64,000 nt of DNA, taken from positions 186,001-250,000 of the forward strand of contig NZ_WUMO01000006.1 in assembly GCF_009826975.1 (NCBI RefSeq), in the 5' to 3' direction. Shown one piece after another: positions 7,153 to 15,826 of this stretch; position 1 is the first letter of the stretch, and every line of letters starts with the position of its first letter. The translations under genes and the position numbers were made by a program. The stretch is from Flavobacterium sp. HBTb2-11-1 (GTDB lineage: Bacteria; Bacteroidota; Bacteroidia; Flavobacteriales; Flavobacteriaceae). The notes under the pieces were generated by a model. The model was not told the origin of the DNA, did no database searches, and saw only the letters and a program-made list of their open reading frames with translations.

Positions 7153-9316
7153 AAAACTTAGCAATAGTGCTATAGAAATCGTCTGGGACAAAAGGTTTTG
7201 TAATTACATCATCCATTCCAAAAGAAAGAAGCATATCGCGGTTTTCGTCAAGCGAAATTGCAGTTAAAGCTATAATTGGAGTCGTTTTGTCAAACTCACG
7301 AATCAATTTGGTTGCTGTGGTTCCGTTAATGCCTGGAAGATGGACATCCATTAAAATCATATCAAAACGCTTAATTTTTAAAAGCTCGACAGCATCTTCT
7401 CCATTGTCAACAATTTCACAGGTAATGTTTTTGTTTTCGAGCATTTTACGAGTGATCATCTGATTGATTTTGTTGTCCTCAATCAATAAAATAGATTTGT
7501 TTTTCAATTGTTTATCGTTATAAGGTTTTACTTCTTCGATTACTTCCAATGGTTCGTTGTTAATTTTGAAATTTAATTTGAAGGTAAATGTAGAGCCTTT
7601 GCCCACTTCACTTTTTAGTTTTATCTCACCTCCTAAAAGTTCTATTAATTTTTTTACGATAGTAAGGCCAAGACCTGTTCCTCCGTATTTTCTGTTTACT
7701 TCTATAGAACCTTGAGAAAAGCTTTCAAAGACAGATTGAAGCTTGTCTTCAGGAATTCCAATCCCAGTATCAACAATTTCGAAATAGACTGTTGCATTAT
7801 CATCTTCTTGCGAATATAATTTAGCAATTACATTTACATGTCCGTTTTGGGTAAATTTTAAAGCATTGTTGATTAAGTTAAGTATAATCTGAGATAGTTT
7901 TGTAGGGTCTCCAATTAAATTATCAGGAATCGCTTTGTCTATTTCTAAGTTGAAGTAGTTTTTGTTTGCTGTCGCCAGTTCTTTCAGCGAACTTTGGATA
8001 TTGAAAAGCAATTCTTTCAAGTTAAAGCTGATATTTTCAACTTCAGCTTTAGTTGAATCAATTTTATTAATTTCTAAAATTTCATTGATAAAAGTGGTCA
8101 AATAGTGGCCAGAGAACTTTAAAGATTCTAAGTATTTTAATTGTCTTTTCTTTGGCTTGTCTTCAAGAAGTATATGCGTAATTCCGTTAATGGCATTCAA
8201 CGGTGTCCGGAGTTCGTGGCTTACTGTAGACAAAAACTCAGATCTGGCTTTTGATGCTTTTTCTGCTTTATTTTTGGCTAAAATCAATTCTTTGTTTTTC
8301 TCGCGAAGCAGTAAATTGTTCTGATTTCGTATGATATTGTTTTTGTACAAAGCTAAACTCAATAGAGATAAAATCGAAATCAAAGCAATTGCCAAGATGC
8401 TCACTAACTTAGAATAGCGATAGGTTTTAAGCTGAAATTTTTCTTCGCTTTCTTTTTTGATGGTATTGTTTAAAGATTGATTTTTTTTGAACTTTTCATA
8501 TTCGTCCAAATCAATTTTGGCATTTTTTAGTTTTAAAAGATAATTTTCCAGCTGATAGTGTTCCTCTAGATAAGAATACGCCAAATCATAATTTTTATTC
8601 TGTTTGTAATATTGGCTTATCGCTAAAACTATTTTCGCTTTTTTCGGAAGATCATTGATTTTAGCGTTATAATCTAAGGCTTTGTTGAAATATATTATAG
8701 CCAAATCATTTCTTTTAAGCTGGCTTTCAATTAAGCCAAGCTGATAGTACGCATCTACTTTGGTTTTTATATTGGCATTATTGTCTAGCTTTTTAACGAT
8801 AGCCTCAAGAGTTTTTGCTGCCGATTTAAGATCGTTATTGGTCTTAAATGCCAAAGCTTTCTGGTAATTTAAAACCTCGGCATTGTCATTGATATTCAGT
8901 TCTTTTAGTAGATCTGTAGCTTTTGTATAATATTCAGCAGCTGTTTTATAATCGCCTTTGGCAGTATTGGCGAAACCAATATAATGTAGAGCTAAAACTT
9001 TTGTACAGCTAGGTTTTATGGTATCAAATAAAGAAACTGTTTTATGGAAATTTTTTAACGCATCTTCAAATTTTCCCTGATTGTAGTAAATTTTTCCAAG
9101 CTTAAAAGTCTGATTGGCAAGATTTTCTTTTTTGCCATTTTCTTCACAAAAATTAATTGACTTTTCTGTGTAAAAAATAGCCTGATTATACTTTTTATTG
9201 TTCAGATTAGAATTGGCCAGCTTGTTATAATAGGTCAAGCTATCCGTATTCTTTTTGGCTTGAGAATACAAAAGCGAGTTAAAAAAACAAACAGCAATAA
9301 AAAGACAGTATTTCAT
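7145..9316 (-). CDS. Hybrid histidine kinase with TPR sensor
   Basis: A 723-residue membrane signalling protein. Order: signal peptide (1-18), five or so TPR units in the periplasm (about 30-250), one membrane helix (303-324), a coiled segment, HisKA with phospho-His 367 in SHELRTPLNAI, an ATPase domain (NLINNALKF, DTGIGI, GGTGLGL), and a receiver domain with phospho-Asp 657 in LMDVHLPG and a late Lys in ITKPF. No DNA-binding domain, so the output goes to another protein. The open frame reaches a TTG at 9325, but the ATG at 9314-9316 starts a proper signal peptide. No response regulator gene is adjacent. Confidence 0.9.
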   Translation of the reverse strand: MKYCLFIAVCFFNSLLYSQAKKNTDSLTYYNKLANSNLNNKKYNQAIFYTEKSINFCEENGKKENLANQTFKLGKIYYNQGKFEDALKNFHKTVSLFDTIKPSCTKVLALHYIGFANTAKGDYKTAAEYYTKATDLLKELNINDNAEVLNYQKALAFKTNNDLKSAAKTLEAIVKKLDNNANIKTKVDAYYQLGLIESQLKRNDLAIIYFNKALDYNAKINDLPKKAKIVLAISQYYKQNKNYDLAYSYLEEHYQLENYLLKLKNAKIDLDEYEKFKKNQSLNNTIKKESEEKFQLKTYRYSKLVSILAIALISILSLLSLALYKNNIIRNQNNLLLREKNKELILAKNKAEKASKARSEFLSTVSHELRTPLNAINGITHILLEDKPKKRQLKYLESLKFSGHYLTTFINEILEINKIDSTKAEVENISFNLKELLFNIQSSLKELATANKNYFNLEIDKAIPDNLIGDPTKLSQIILNLINNALKFTQNGHVNVIAKLYSQEDDNATVYFEIVDTGIGIPEDKLQSVFESFSQGSIEVNRKYGGTGLGLTIVKKLIELLGGEIKLKSEVGKGSTFTFKLNFKINNEPLEVIEEVKPYNDKQLKNKSILLIEDNKINQMITRKMLENKNITCEIVDNGEDAVELLKIKRFDMILMDVHLPGINGTTATKLIREFDKTTPIIALTAISLDENRDMLLSFGMDDVITKPFVPDDFYSTIAKFFN

Positions 9317-9345
9317 GTATGGCAATGCTTTTACAATGAATCTTA

Positions 9346-10341
9346 TTATTTTCTTATCAGTAAAATTAAATCAATCAATCTTGATGAATAGCCAATCTCA
9401 TTATCGTACCAGCCTACAACTTTTACCATTTTGTCGATAACCGAAGTTAGCTGAGCATCAAATAAACAAGAATGTGTGTTGCCAATTACATCAACCGAAA
9501 CAATTGGGTCTTCGGTGTAATCTAATATTCCTTTTAAATTTGTTTTTGAGGCTTGTTTAAATGCTTTATTTATTTCTTCAATGCTAACAGCGCGTTTTAC
9601 ATTGAAGGTTATGTCTGTTAATGAACCATCTGGAACTGGGACCCTAATACCGCAGCCACCCATTTTATTATGCAATTTAGGAAAAATTTTTGTTAATGCC
9701 TTAGCTGCACCTGTAGTTGTTGGAACAATCGATTGGCTAGCACCTCTCGCACGGCGTAAATCCTTATGTGGCTGGTCGTGAAGGCTTTGATCTGTCGTGA
9801 AAGAGTGTATAGTGGTAATGTAAGCTTGCTCAATTCCGCACAATTCTTCAATGATTTTAATCATTGGAGCAGCATTGTTTGTAGTGCAGCTTGCATTTGA
9901 AACTATATTTTCGCTTCCATCCAAAATATGTTCGTTTACTCCAAGAACTACGGTTTTTATAGTATCCACTTCTGATGGAGCAGAAAGAATCACTTTTTTT
10001 GCTCCAGCTTCAAGATGCGCATTTAGTTCTTCATGCGTTTTATACTTTCCAGTCGATTCGATAACAATATCAATCGAGTGCGATTTCCAATCTAAATTTG
10101 AAATGCTTTTTTCGTGAAAAAAGAAAAAATGCCTTCCGTCTACAATAATGCTATTTTCGTCATGACTTACTTCATAAGGCAAAACTCCATGAATACTGTC
10201 ATATTTAATTAAATGCGACATGGTTTTGTTGTCAGCAATGTCATTTATAGCAACGACTTCAATTTCAGGGTTATTTAAAAGCAATCGGAATAAATTTCTC
10301 CCAATTCTTCCAAATCCATTAATAGCAATTCTTGTTTTCAA
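9346..10341 (-). CDS. gap: Glyceraldehyde-3-phosphate dehydrogenase
   Basis: A 331-residue enzyme that oxidises glyceraldehyde-3-phosphate to 1,3-bisphosphoglycerate with NAD. The dinucleotide loop INGFGRIGRN is at 7-16, an Asp at 34 favours NAD, the catalytic Cys152 sits in SNASCTTNN and the His in TTIHSFTTDQ. The C-terminal WYDNEIGYSSRL is the family signature. The first codon is TTG at 10339-10341; no ATG is near and the family N-terminus begins exactly here, so the TTG is accepted. A second, major gapdh may exist elsewhere, as the KYDSIHGVLPYEVSHDE wording is of the A-type group. Stands after a palindromic repeat, downstream of lipA. Confidence 0.93.
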   Translation of the reverse strand: MKTRIAINGFGRIGRNLFRLLLNNPEIEVVAINDIADNKTMSHLIKYDSIHGVLPYEVSHDENSIIVDGRHFFFFHEKSISNLDWKSHSIDIVIESTGKYKTHEELNAHLEAGAKKVILSAPSEVDTIKTVVLGVNEHILDGSENIVSNASCTTNNAAPMIKIIEELCGIEQAYITTIHSFTTDQSLHDQPHKDLRRARGASQSIVPTTTGAAKALTKIFPKLHNKMGGCGIRVPVPDGSLTDITFNVKRAVSIEEINKAFKQASKTNLKGILDYTEDPIVSVDVIGNTHSCLFDAQLTSVIDKMVKVVGWYDNEIGYSSRLIDLILLIRK

Positions 10342-10354
10342 TTTTTTGTTTATT

Positions 10355-10411
10355 CGTTTAACTGTTTAATCGTTTAATCGATTTTACAATTAAACGATTA
10401 AACGATTTAAC
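10355..10411. repeat. Intergenic palindromic repeat, CGTTTAATC units
   Basis: Three units on the left (cgtttaact, gtttaatcgtttaatcg) face attaaacgattaaacgattt on the right, with units spaced 9 bp. It lies between the 3' end of lipA and the 5' end of gapdh. Same plan as the CACGAATT element with different unit sequence. Confidence 0.75.
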
Positions 10412-10416
10412 TTTTT

Positions 10417-11283
10417 TTATAAAATATGTTTTTGTGCTTTGTATGAAGAACGAACAAGAGGGCCGCTTTCGACATGTCTGAAACCTAATTCAAGACCAAA
10501 TTGTTCATATCTGGCAAATTGTTCAGGCGTAATAAATTCTTTTACAGGAAGATGTTTTTTACTTGGCTGTAAATACTGTCCAATGGTTACCACATCAACA
10601 TTTGCATTTTTTAAATCTCTCATCGTCTGGAAGACTTCTTCTTCAGTTTCTCCAAGACCAAGCATAATTCCAGATTTTGTTCTGTTGATTCCTTTTTCTT
10701 TCAGATAACGAAGCACTTCTAAACTTCTGTCATATTTTGCCTGAATACGAACTTCGCGAGTTAAACGTCGTACTGTTTCCATGTTATGAGAAACCACTTC
10801 AGGGTTTGCTTCTACAATACGGTCTATGTTTCTTTCAATTCCTTGAAAATCTGGGATTAAAGTTTCAAGCGTAGTTTGAGGATTCATTCTGCGGATTGCT
10901 CTAACGGTTTCCATCCAGATGATAGAACCTCCATCTTTCAAATCATCTCTGTCAACGCTAGTAATTACAGCATGTTTAATGTTCATAATTTTAATAGAAC
11001 GTGCTACTTTTTCAGGTTCGTCCCAATCTACCGTTTCAGGTCTTCCGGTTTTTACCCCGCAGAAACCGCAAGAACGCGTGCAGACATTTCCTAAAATCAT
11101 AAAAGTCGCTGTTCCTTCACCCCAGCATTCTCCCATATTTGGGCAGCTTCCAGAAGTACAAATGGTATTTAAACTATATTTATCAACTAAACCTCTAAGT
11201 TCAGTATATTTTTGTCCGATAGGTAATTTTACTTTTAACCACTTTGGTTTTGTGGTTTGTGTATTTTCAGCGACTGTTTCCAT
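10417..11283 (-). CDS. lipA: Lipoyl synthase
   Basis: A 288-residue radical SAM enzyme that inserts two sulphurs into octanoyl groups on lipoyl domains. Both iron-sulphur sites are intact: the auxiliary cluster C42-x4-C47-x5-C53 and the radical SAM cluster C68-x3-C72-x2-C75. The C-terminal Ser of GPLVRSSY, which coordinates the auxiliary cluster, is present. Other signatures are SVDRDDL, HNMETV and MLGLGE. Length and order are normal. It stands alone on the minus strand with 299 bp of upstream sequence shared with a divergent peptidase gene. Confidence 0.95.
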   Translation of the reverse strand: METVAENTQTTKPKWLKVKLPIGQKYTELRGLVDKYSLNTICTSGSCPNMGECWGEGTATFMILGNVCTRSCGFCGVKTGRPETVDWDEPEKVARSIKIMNIKHAVITSVDRDDLKDGGSIIWMETVRAIRRMNPQTTLETLIPDFQGIERNIDRIVEANPEVVSHNMETVRRLTREVRIQAKYDRSLEVLRYLKEKGINRTKSGIMLGLGETEEEVFQTMRDLKNANVDVVTIGQYLQPSKKHLPVKEFITPEQFARYEQFGLELGFRHVESGPLVRSSYKAQKHIL

Positions 11284-11549
11284 ATATCAATGTTCAAAGT
11301 ACAAAGATACGGAATGTAGTTTATTTTGAGACGTTTATTTGCTTTTCCTTTACATATCATATTTGTAGAAGATATTGAGGATAACTGAAAACAAATGTTA
11401 ATAAATTGTTGTAAGCATATTTTGAGGTTGCTTTTTTTGATTTCTGTCTGATATTTTGATGTTTCGTTTGGTTTTTGTGGAATATAAAAGTTCGGTCTTA
11501 ATCTATTACAAATTTGGCTTCTCGAGATCTCGTAAAATTCATGCAATAC

Positions 11550-11572
11550 TAATTTTGCTGTTAATTTAACAG
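11550..11572 (+). promoter_or_regulatory. Promoter -7 element and overlapping palindrome before the first M48 gene
   Basis: TAATTTTG (11550-11557) matches the Bacteroidota -7 motif. It touches a perfect 15-bp inverted repeat ctgttaa-t-ttaacag (11558-11572), which would cover the transcription start 11 bp before the ATG. The remaining gap upstream (11284-11549) shows no gene; it only holds a small palindrome cgagatctcg at 11523-11532. Confidence 0.45.
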
Positions 11573-11582
11573 TTTTAAAACC

Positions 11583-12455
11583 ATGAAAAAGAGAATTATT
11601 GTATTAGGAGCTTTATTTGCAATTTTAAGCCTTACCAAAACAAATGCGCAAATACTTTCAGATAAAACTATGGGAGCTTTAGGAAAAGGCGTTTCAGGAT
11701 TTACTTTTAGTGATGCAGACGCCGCGGCTTTAGCAAAACAATCTATAGCAGAATTGGATGCAAACAATCCCGTTGCAGATCCGAAAAATGGATATTCAAT
11801 TCGTTTAGACCGTTTATTTGGAAAACATACTACAAGCGAAGGAATTACTTTAAATTATAAAGTGTATTTAGTGAAAGATATTAATGCTTTTGCTTGTGCA
11901 GACGGAAGTGTTCGCGTGTTTGCAGGTTTAATGGATATTATGGATGATAACCAACTGCTTGCTGTTATTGGTCACGAAATCGGACATGTTGTTAATCATG
12001 ATACTAGAGACGCCATAAAAGCAGCTTATAAAAAAGAAGCTTTATTGGATGCGGCTTCGTCACAATCAGGAAAAGTAGAAACTCTTACCAAATCTCAATT
12101 GGGACAATTAGGAAGTGCCATGGTTGATAGTAAGCACAGCCGTAAACAAGAATCTGAGGCAGATAATTTCTCTTATGATTTCATGAAAAGAAATGGTTAT
12201 GATGTGAATGCAGTAGAATCTGCTTTTCGAATTCTTCAAAATTTAAGCGAAGGAGCGGAGGCATCTTTTATGACTAAGATGATGAGTTCTCATCCTGATT
12301 CTGGAAAAAGAGCTGACGCGGCCAAAAAAAGAGCAACAAAAGATGGATTGTATCATGAGTATGAGCAACAGAAAATTGTAAATACGGCTCCTGTAACAGC
12401 AGCGAAGAAAACAACAACAACGACAAAGAAAACAAGTACGGCAAAGAAGAAATAA
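11583..12455 (+). CDS. M48-family metallopeptidase, secreted (first of two tandem copies)
   Basis: A 290-residue protein with a signal peptide (1-22, ending NAQ) and a zinc metallopeptidase core. The zinc site is HEIGH at 131-135, with the third ligand in the QESEADNFSYDFM helix. The SHPDSGKRADAAKKRA segment is typical of M48 peptidases of the LoiP/YggG type that work in the periplasm or outer membrane on misfolded proteins. Unlike HtpX it has no membrane helices. The C-terminus is a low-complexity Thr/Lys tail (TTTTTKK-type). It is followed by its own terminator and by a close paralogue. Confidence 0.85.
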   Translation: MKKRIIVLGALFAILSLTKTNAQILSDKTMGALGKGVSGFTFSDADAAALAKQSIAELDANNPVADPKNGYSIRLDRLFGKHTTSEGITLNYKVYLVKDINAFACADGSVRVFAGLMDIMDDNQLLAVIGHEIGHVVNHDTRDAIKAAYKKEALLDAASSQSGKVETLTKSQLGQLGSAMVDSKHSRKQESEADNFSYDFMKRNGYDVNAVESAFRILQNLSEGAEASFMTKMMSSHPDSGKRADAAKKRATKDGLYHEYEQQKIVNTAPVTAAKKTTTTTKKTSTAKKK

Positions 12456-12468
12456 GCGATACATAATA

Positions 12469-12505
12469 CAAAACCAGTAAATCTAATAATTTGCCGGTTT
12501 TTTCT
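12469..12505 (+). terminator. Terminator between the two M48 genes
   Basis: Stem aaaaccagtaaat pairs with atttgccggtttt with one mismatch and one wobble, followed by a T-rich run. It separates the two paralogues into independent units. Confidence 0.6.
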
Positions 12506-12619
12506 TTTTTAGTATAGAATCAAAATCGGTTGTGGTTGATTATCAGCTCATAAAAATGTTATATCTTTATTTGTTGAAAAACAAGTTTTGTGTGAATTTA
12601 AAATAGCATTTTGTTATGC

Positions 12620-12627
12620 TACATTTG
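12620..12627 (+). promoter_or_regulatory. Promoter -7 element of the second M48 gene
   Basis: TACATTTG, an exact match to TAnnTTTG, 25 bp before the ATG. It shows that the second copy has its own promoter. Confidence 0.55.
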
Positions 12628-12652
12628 TTGTTAAATTGTAATTATAATAAAT

Positions 12653-13516
12653 ATGAAAAAGAAATTTATAATAGTAGGACTTTTATTTACAGCATTTGGT
12701 TTAACTAAAATGACTGCACAGATTAATTTTGGAGATAAAGCAATTGGGGCAGTTCAGAAAGGAGTTACTGGTTTTACTTTTAGTAATGCCGATGCGGCAA
12801 AATTATCTAAAGAAGCTGTCGATAAATTGGATGCAGAGCATGAAATTGCTGGACCAACTGATGGATATACTTTAAGGTTGAATCGCGTTTTTGGAAAACA
12901 TACTTCTGGCGAAGGATTTACTTTAAACTATAAAGTATATAAGCTAAAAGAAGTAAATGCTTTTGCAACTGCAGACGGGAGTGTTCGTGTGTATTCAGGA
13001 TTAATGGATATCATGGACGATAATGAATTAATTGCTGTAATCGGACATGAAATTGGACACGTTGCTAATAATGATTCTAGAGATGCAATTCGTGCAGCTT
13101 ACCAAAAAGAGGCATTAATGGATGGTGCCGCTTCTCAGTCGGCAACAGTGGCAACGGTTACTGACAGCCAGCTTGGAAAAATAGGGAGCGCAATTATTGA
13201 CAGCAAATACAGCCGTAAACAAGAATCGGAAGCAGATTTATTTGCTTACAACTTCATGAAGAAAAACGGTTATAACGTAAATGCTGAAGAATCTGCGTTT
13301 AGAATTTTAGCGAAAATGAGTGAAGGATCTGAAGCTTCATTTATTGACCAAATGATGAGTTCGCATCCAGATTCTAAGAAAAGAGCTGATGATGCTAAGA
13401 AAAGAGCAGAAAAAGATGGTTTGTACAAACCGTATGTACAGCAAAAAATTGTAAATACAGCTCCAGTTGCTAAAAAGACAACCACAAAGAAAACAACTAC
13501 GACAAAAAAGAAGTAA
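12653..13516 (+). CDS. M48-family metallopeptidase, secreted (second tandem copy)
   Basis: A 287-residue paralogue of the preceding gene, alike over the whole length. Signal peptide 1-22 ends in TAQ; the zinc motif HEIGH is at 132-136, and QESEADLFAYNFM carries the third ligand. Differences lie in the surface residues (SQSATVATVTDSQLGK against SQSGKVETLTKSQLGQ) and the shorter Thr/Lys tail. Both copies keep all catalytic residues, so both should be active. It has its own promoter and a strong terminator. The role is inferred to be periplasmic protein quality control. Confidence 0.85.
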   Translation: MKKKFIIVGLLFTAFGLTKMTAQINFGDKAIGAVQKGVTGFTFSNADAAKLSKEAVDKLDAEHEIAGPTDGYTLRLNRVFGKHTSGEGFTLNYKVYKLKEVNAFATADGSVRVYSGLMDIMDDNELIAVIGHEIGHVANNDSRDAIRAAYQKEALMDGAASQSATVATVTDSQLGKIGSAIIDSKYSRKQESEADLFAYNFMKKNGYNVNAEESAFRILAKMSEGSEASFIDQMMSSHPDSKKRADDAKKRAEKDGLYKPYVQQKIVNTAPVAKKTTTKKTTTTKKK

Positions 13517-13535
13517 GAGTTGTTTCTTAAAAATA

Positions 13536-13571
13536 AAACCCAGCAAATAAAAATTGCTGGGTTTGTTTTTT
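13536..13571 (+). terminator. Bidirectional terminator after the second M48 gene
   Basis: Perfect stem aaacccagcaa and ttgctgggttt around a 7-nt loop, with T-runs on both strands. It also serves the convergent PH-domain gene. Confidence 0.9.
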
Positions 13572-13951
13572 TATCCTAGTACGTGAAAGGCAAGAACCTT
13601 TTGCACTTCATAAACATTAACCGATTTATTGAATTGTTTTACAATGCTTGGCTGCTGTTCGCTAGAAATCCAGATTTTTAATTCTGCATCTAGATCAAAT
13701 GTTCCTGCAGTTTCAACACTGAATCTTGTGATGTTTTTGTAAGCAATAGATTTGTATTCAGTTTTACTTCCCGTAATTCCTTGCACATCTACTAAGATTA
13801 ATCTTTTGTTCGTAAAAATGAAAGTGTCGCGAATAAGTTTAAAACCCATTTCGATTTCTTCATTTGCTGTTAAAAGCTGCCCGTATTTTTTAATTAAATC
13901 TTCTTGACTTACAGAACCTGCATTGCCAAGAATAGCTGAAAATATTCCCAT
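13571..13951 (-). CDS. Bacterial PH-domain protein (bPH_1)
   Basis: A 126-residue single-domain protein of the bacterial pleckstrin-homology family. The core wording is LTANEEIEMGFKLIRDTFIFTNKRLILVDVQGITGSKTEYKSIAY, followed by ITRFSVETAG, LKIWIS and a final helix. Family members are small cytoplasmic oligomers of unknown function. No signal peptide or membrane helix. It stands alone between convergent and tandem neighbours. Confidence 0.85.
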   Translation of the reverse strand: MGIFSAILGNAGSVSQEDLIKKYGQLLTANEEIEMGFKLIRDTFIFTNKRLILVDVQGITGSKTEYKSIAYKNITRFSVETAGTFDLDAELKIWISSEQQPSIVKQFNKSVNVYEVQKVLAFHVLG

Positions 13952-14013
13952 TACTCTGTTTTAATTTAGTTAAAATGATTTCCGTTTTGAAGGAGTAAAT
14001 GTAGTGGATTTTG

Positions 14014-14750
14014 TTATTTTTTTTGGGCTGACTTGAATTTAATTATTAATGGGACTATTGTTATTGAAATTAAAAGAGATGCTATAAAAGTCACAATTAA
14101 ATTTCCAATGTTTAAAGCTTTTGGATTTATTATAAATCTCATCAATAAAATTGCAGTTGTAAATAAAATTACAGAAACCCAATAGAATTTGTTAATCGGA
14201 ATTGGAGAAGTAAAATTTATCGGAAGTTTAAAGAAAGCTATTAATATGATTATAGCTCCAATAGCTGTGCTTAAATGCTGTGTTGTTTTCCACAGCGGAA
14301 TTTCTGTTCCGAAGATTGCTGTTGTATTTTGTAAAGCAACAATTTGATTGACAAAATAGCCGCGTTTATGCGTAAAGGCATCCCACAAAATATGAGAAAA
14401 TATTCCGATAAGCAAAGACATTAATATGATAAGCCAATTTCTTTTAAAATAAACATTCCAGTTGAAATCTGTAAAAATCAAAATTCGACTTCTGATAAAT
14501 GAAGGAAGATTTTGAAATAATAGATTTCTAGTAAGATTGTGAAAAGAAAAGTCAATAAAAGAGCAAGAGGTAAATCGAACCAAAAAATACCGTCTAAAGT
14601 GTGACTGTAATCGCTTTTGACTTTCATTCGCAGAAAATATTCAAAATCTGGTGTTAAGCTTCCAATTGTTAAAGCAGTTATAGAGAACCACGACTTTGGT
14701 AAATATCTCAAAGGAAGAATTATTGCAGGATGCGAAAAAGTGAAAGGCAT
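14014..14750 (-). pseudogene. DUF4184-family membrane protein, frameshifted
   Basis: Two overlapping frames together make one DUF4184 protein. The first (from ATG at 14750, reading MPFTFSHPAIILPL, SLTPDFEYFL) gives the N-terminal half with its conserved His and Asp. The second gives the C-terminal half, including FSHILWDAFTHKRGYF and three further membrane helices. The reading frame must slip by -1 near 14535-14550, within a T-rich stretch (acttttcttttcac on the coding strand). Neither half has a natural partner start or stop, so this is a recent frameshift, a sequencing error, or less likely programmed slippage. The function of the intact family is unknown; the His/Asp pattern resembles membrane metal-dependent hydrolases. 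Confidence 0.75.
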
Positions 14751-14785
14751 TATGTTGGTTTTAGTTTTGATTTAGGAATTAAATG

Positions 14786-14820
14786 TAACAAAAAAGCAGA
14801 ACCTAAGTTCTGCTTTTCTC
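14786..14820 (-). terminator. Terminator of the tonB gene
   Basis: Stem aaaagcagaac and gttctgctttt around a 4-nt loop; on the minus strand it is followed by a T-run. Lies 20 bp beyond the tonB stop. Confidence 0.85.
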
Positions 14821-14839
14821 ACTTTTCAAAATATTTATA

Positions 14840-15670
14840 TTATTCGACTTCTGTTTTTATTGTGATAGGAAGATTGTATGCAGTTCTAACTGGTTTTCCG
14901 TCTAGAATTCCAGGAGCCCATTTTGTTTTTAATGATTTTAAAACTCTAATGGCTTCTTTCCCCATTCCATAACCAGGATCATTCTTTACAATAATGTCTG
15001 TAAGTGATCCATCTTTTTCAACCACAAAAGAAACATACACTCTTAGTGTTTTTTCTACGTCAAGTTCTGGTCTGCGGAAATTGTTTCCAACATACTTGTA
15101 GAACTGAGCAATTCCGCCCGGAAATTCAGGAAGTTTATCCAATATAGCTGTTGAAACAGGTTCATTGCTTGGTGGTGCAACTGAAGCAGCGTCACCATTT
15201 CCTCCTCCGCTTCCCGTTGTTGGCATTACATTTACAGCAGTTCCTGTTCCGGTAGTGTTTTCAACAACTGGTACATTTTCTGTATTAGACGCAATTTCCT
15301 GTACAGCGTCTTGAGTCCTTGTAACAATAGGATTGGTTAATTGAACCGCATCTGTTTGACTTACTGCAGTTTGTTCTACAATTGGTGCAGGTGGTGCTGG
15401 CGGCGGTGGCACAACAGTAGGATCAATGTTTACGGGCGTTATCGGGTCGTAAATCATTGGTTCTGGTTCAGTTGGAACTACTGAAGAATTAAATTTGCTA
15501 ATAAGTGCAGATGCACTCCCTAAAGCCGTTAATAACAATAAACCCATAAAGAGAGCTGTAACAGAATTTTTGGAGTTCTCCTGGCGTAATTGGTACGCGC
15601 CGTATTCTTTGTTTTTGTTCTCGAAAACAAGATCGGTCCACTTGTTTTCATAAATGCTTAATTTAGACAT
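14840..15670 (-). CDS. tonB: TonB-family energy transducer
   Basis: A 276-residue inner-membrane protein that passes proton-motive energy to TonB-dependent outer-membrane receptors. A cytoplasmic N-terminus (1-37, with YGAYQLRQ typical of Bacteroidota TonB) is followed by one membrane helix (about 37-58), a Pro/Thr/Val-rich periplasmic spacer with PPPPAPPAP, and a C-terminal TonB domain (about 180-276) containing LPEFPGG, RVYVSFVVEKDGS and the last strand. The partner ExbB/ExbD genes are not in the window. It is downstream of the sigma-factor gene on the same strand, with a 156-bp gap, so it may have its own promoter. Confidence 0.9.
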   Translation of the reverse strand: MSKLSIYENKWTDLVFENKNKEYGAYQLRQENSKNSVTALFMGLLLLTALGSASALISKFNSSVVPTEPEPMIYDPITPVNIDPTVVPPPPAPPAPIVEQTAVSQTDAVQLTNPIVTRTQDAVQEIASNTENVPVVENTTGTGTAVNVMPTTGSGGGNGDAASVAPPSNEPVSTAILDKLPEFPGGIAQFYKYVGNNFRRPELDVEKTLRVYVSFVVEKDGSLTDIIVKNDPGYGMGKEAIRVLKSLKTKWAPGILDGKPVRTAYNLPITIKTEVE

Positions 15671-15826
15671 AATTTTTGGGTTTTAAGGTTAAGTAACTTT
15701 AAATCATACGCAGAAAAGGTTTAGGTTTGAGCTAGCAACGAAAAGTTGTAGTTTTAATGTTGTAGAAATGTTTTTATTTTAAGAATAAATATGAGAATAA
15801 TTTATTCTTTGATTAAAGATAATAAA

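Noticed and set aside
11235..11546. A minus-strand open frame before lipA
   Set aside because: It overlaps the lipA start in another frame, has no recognisable domain, and covers the promoter region of the divergent protease gene.
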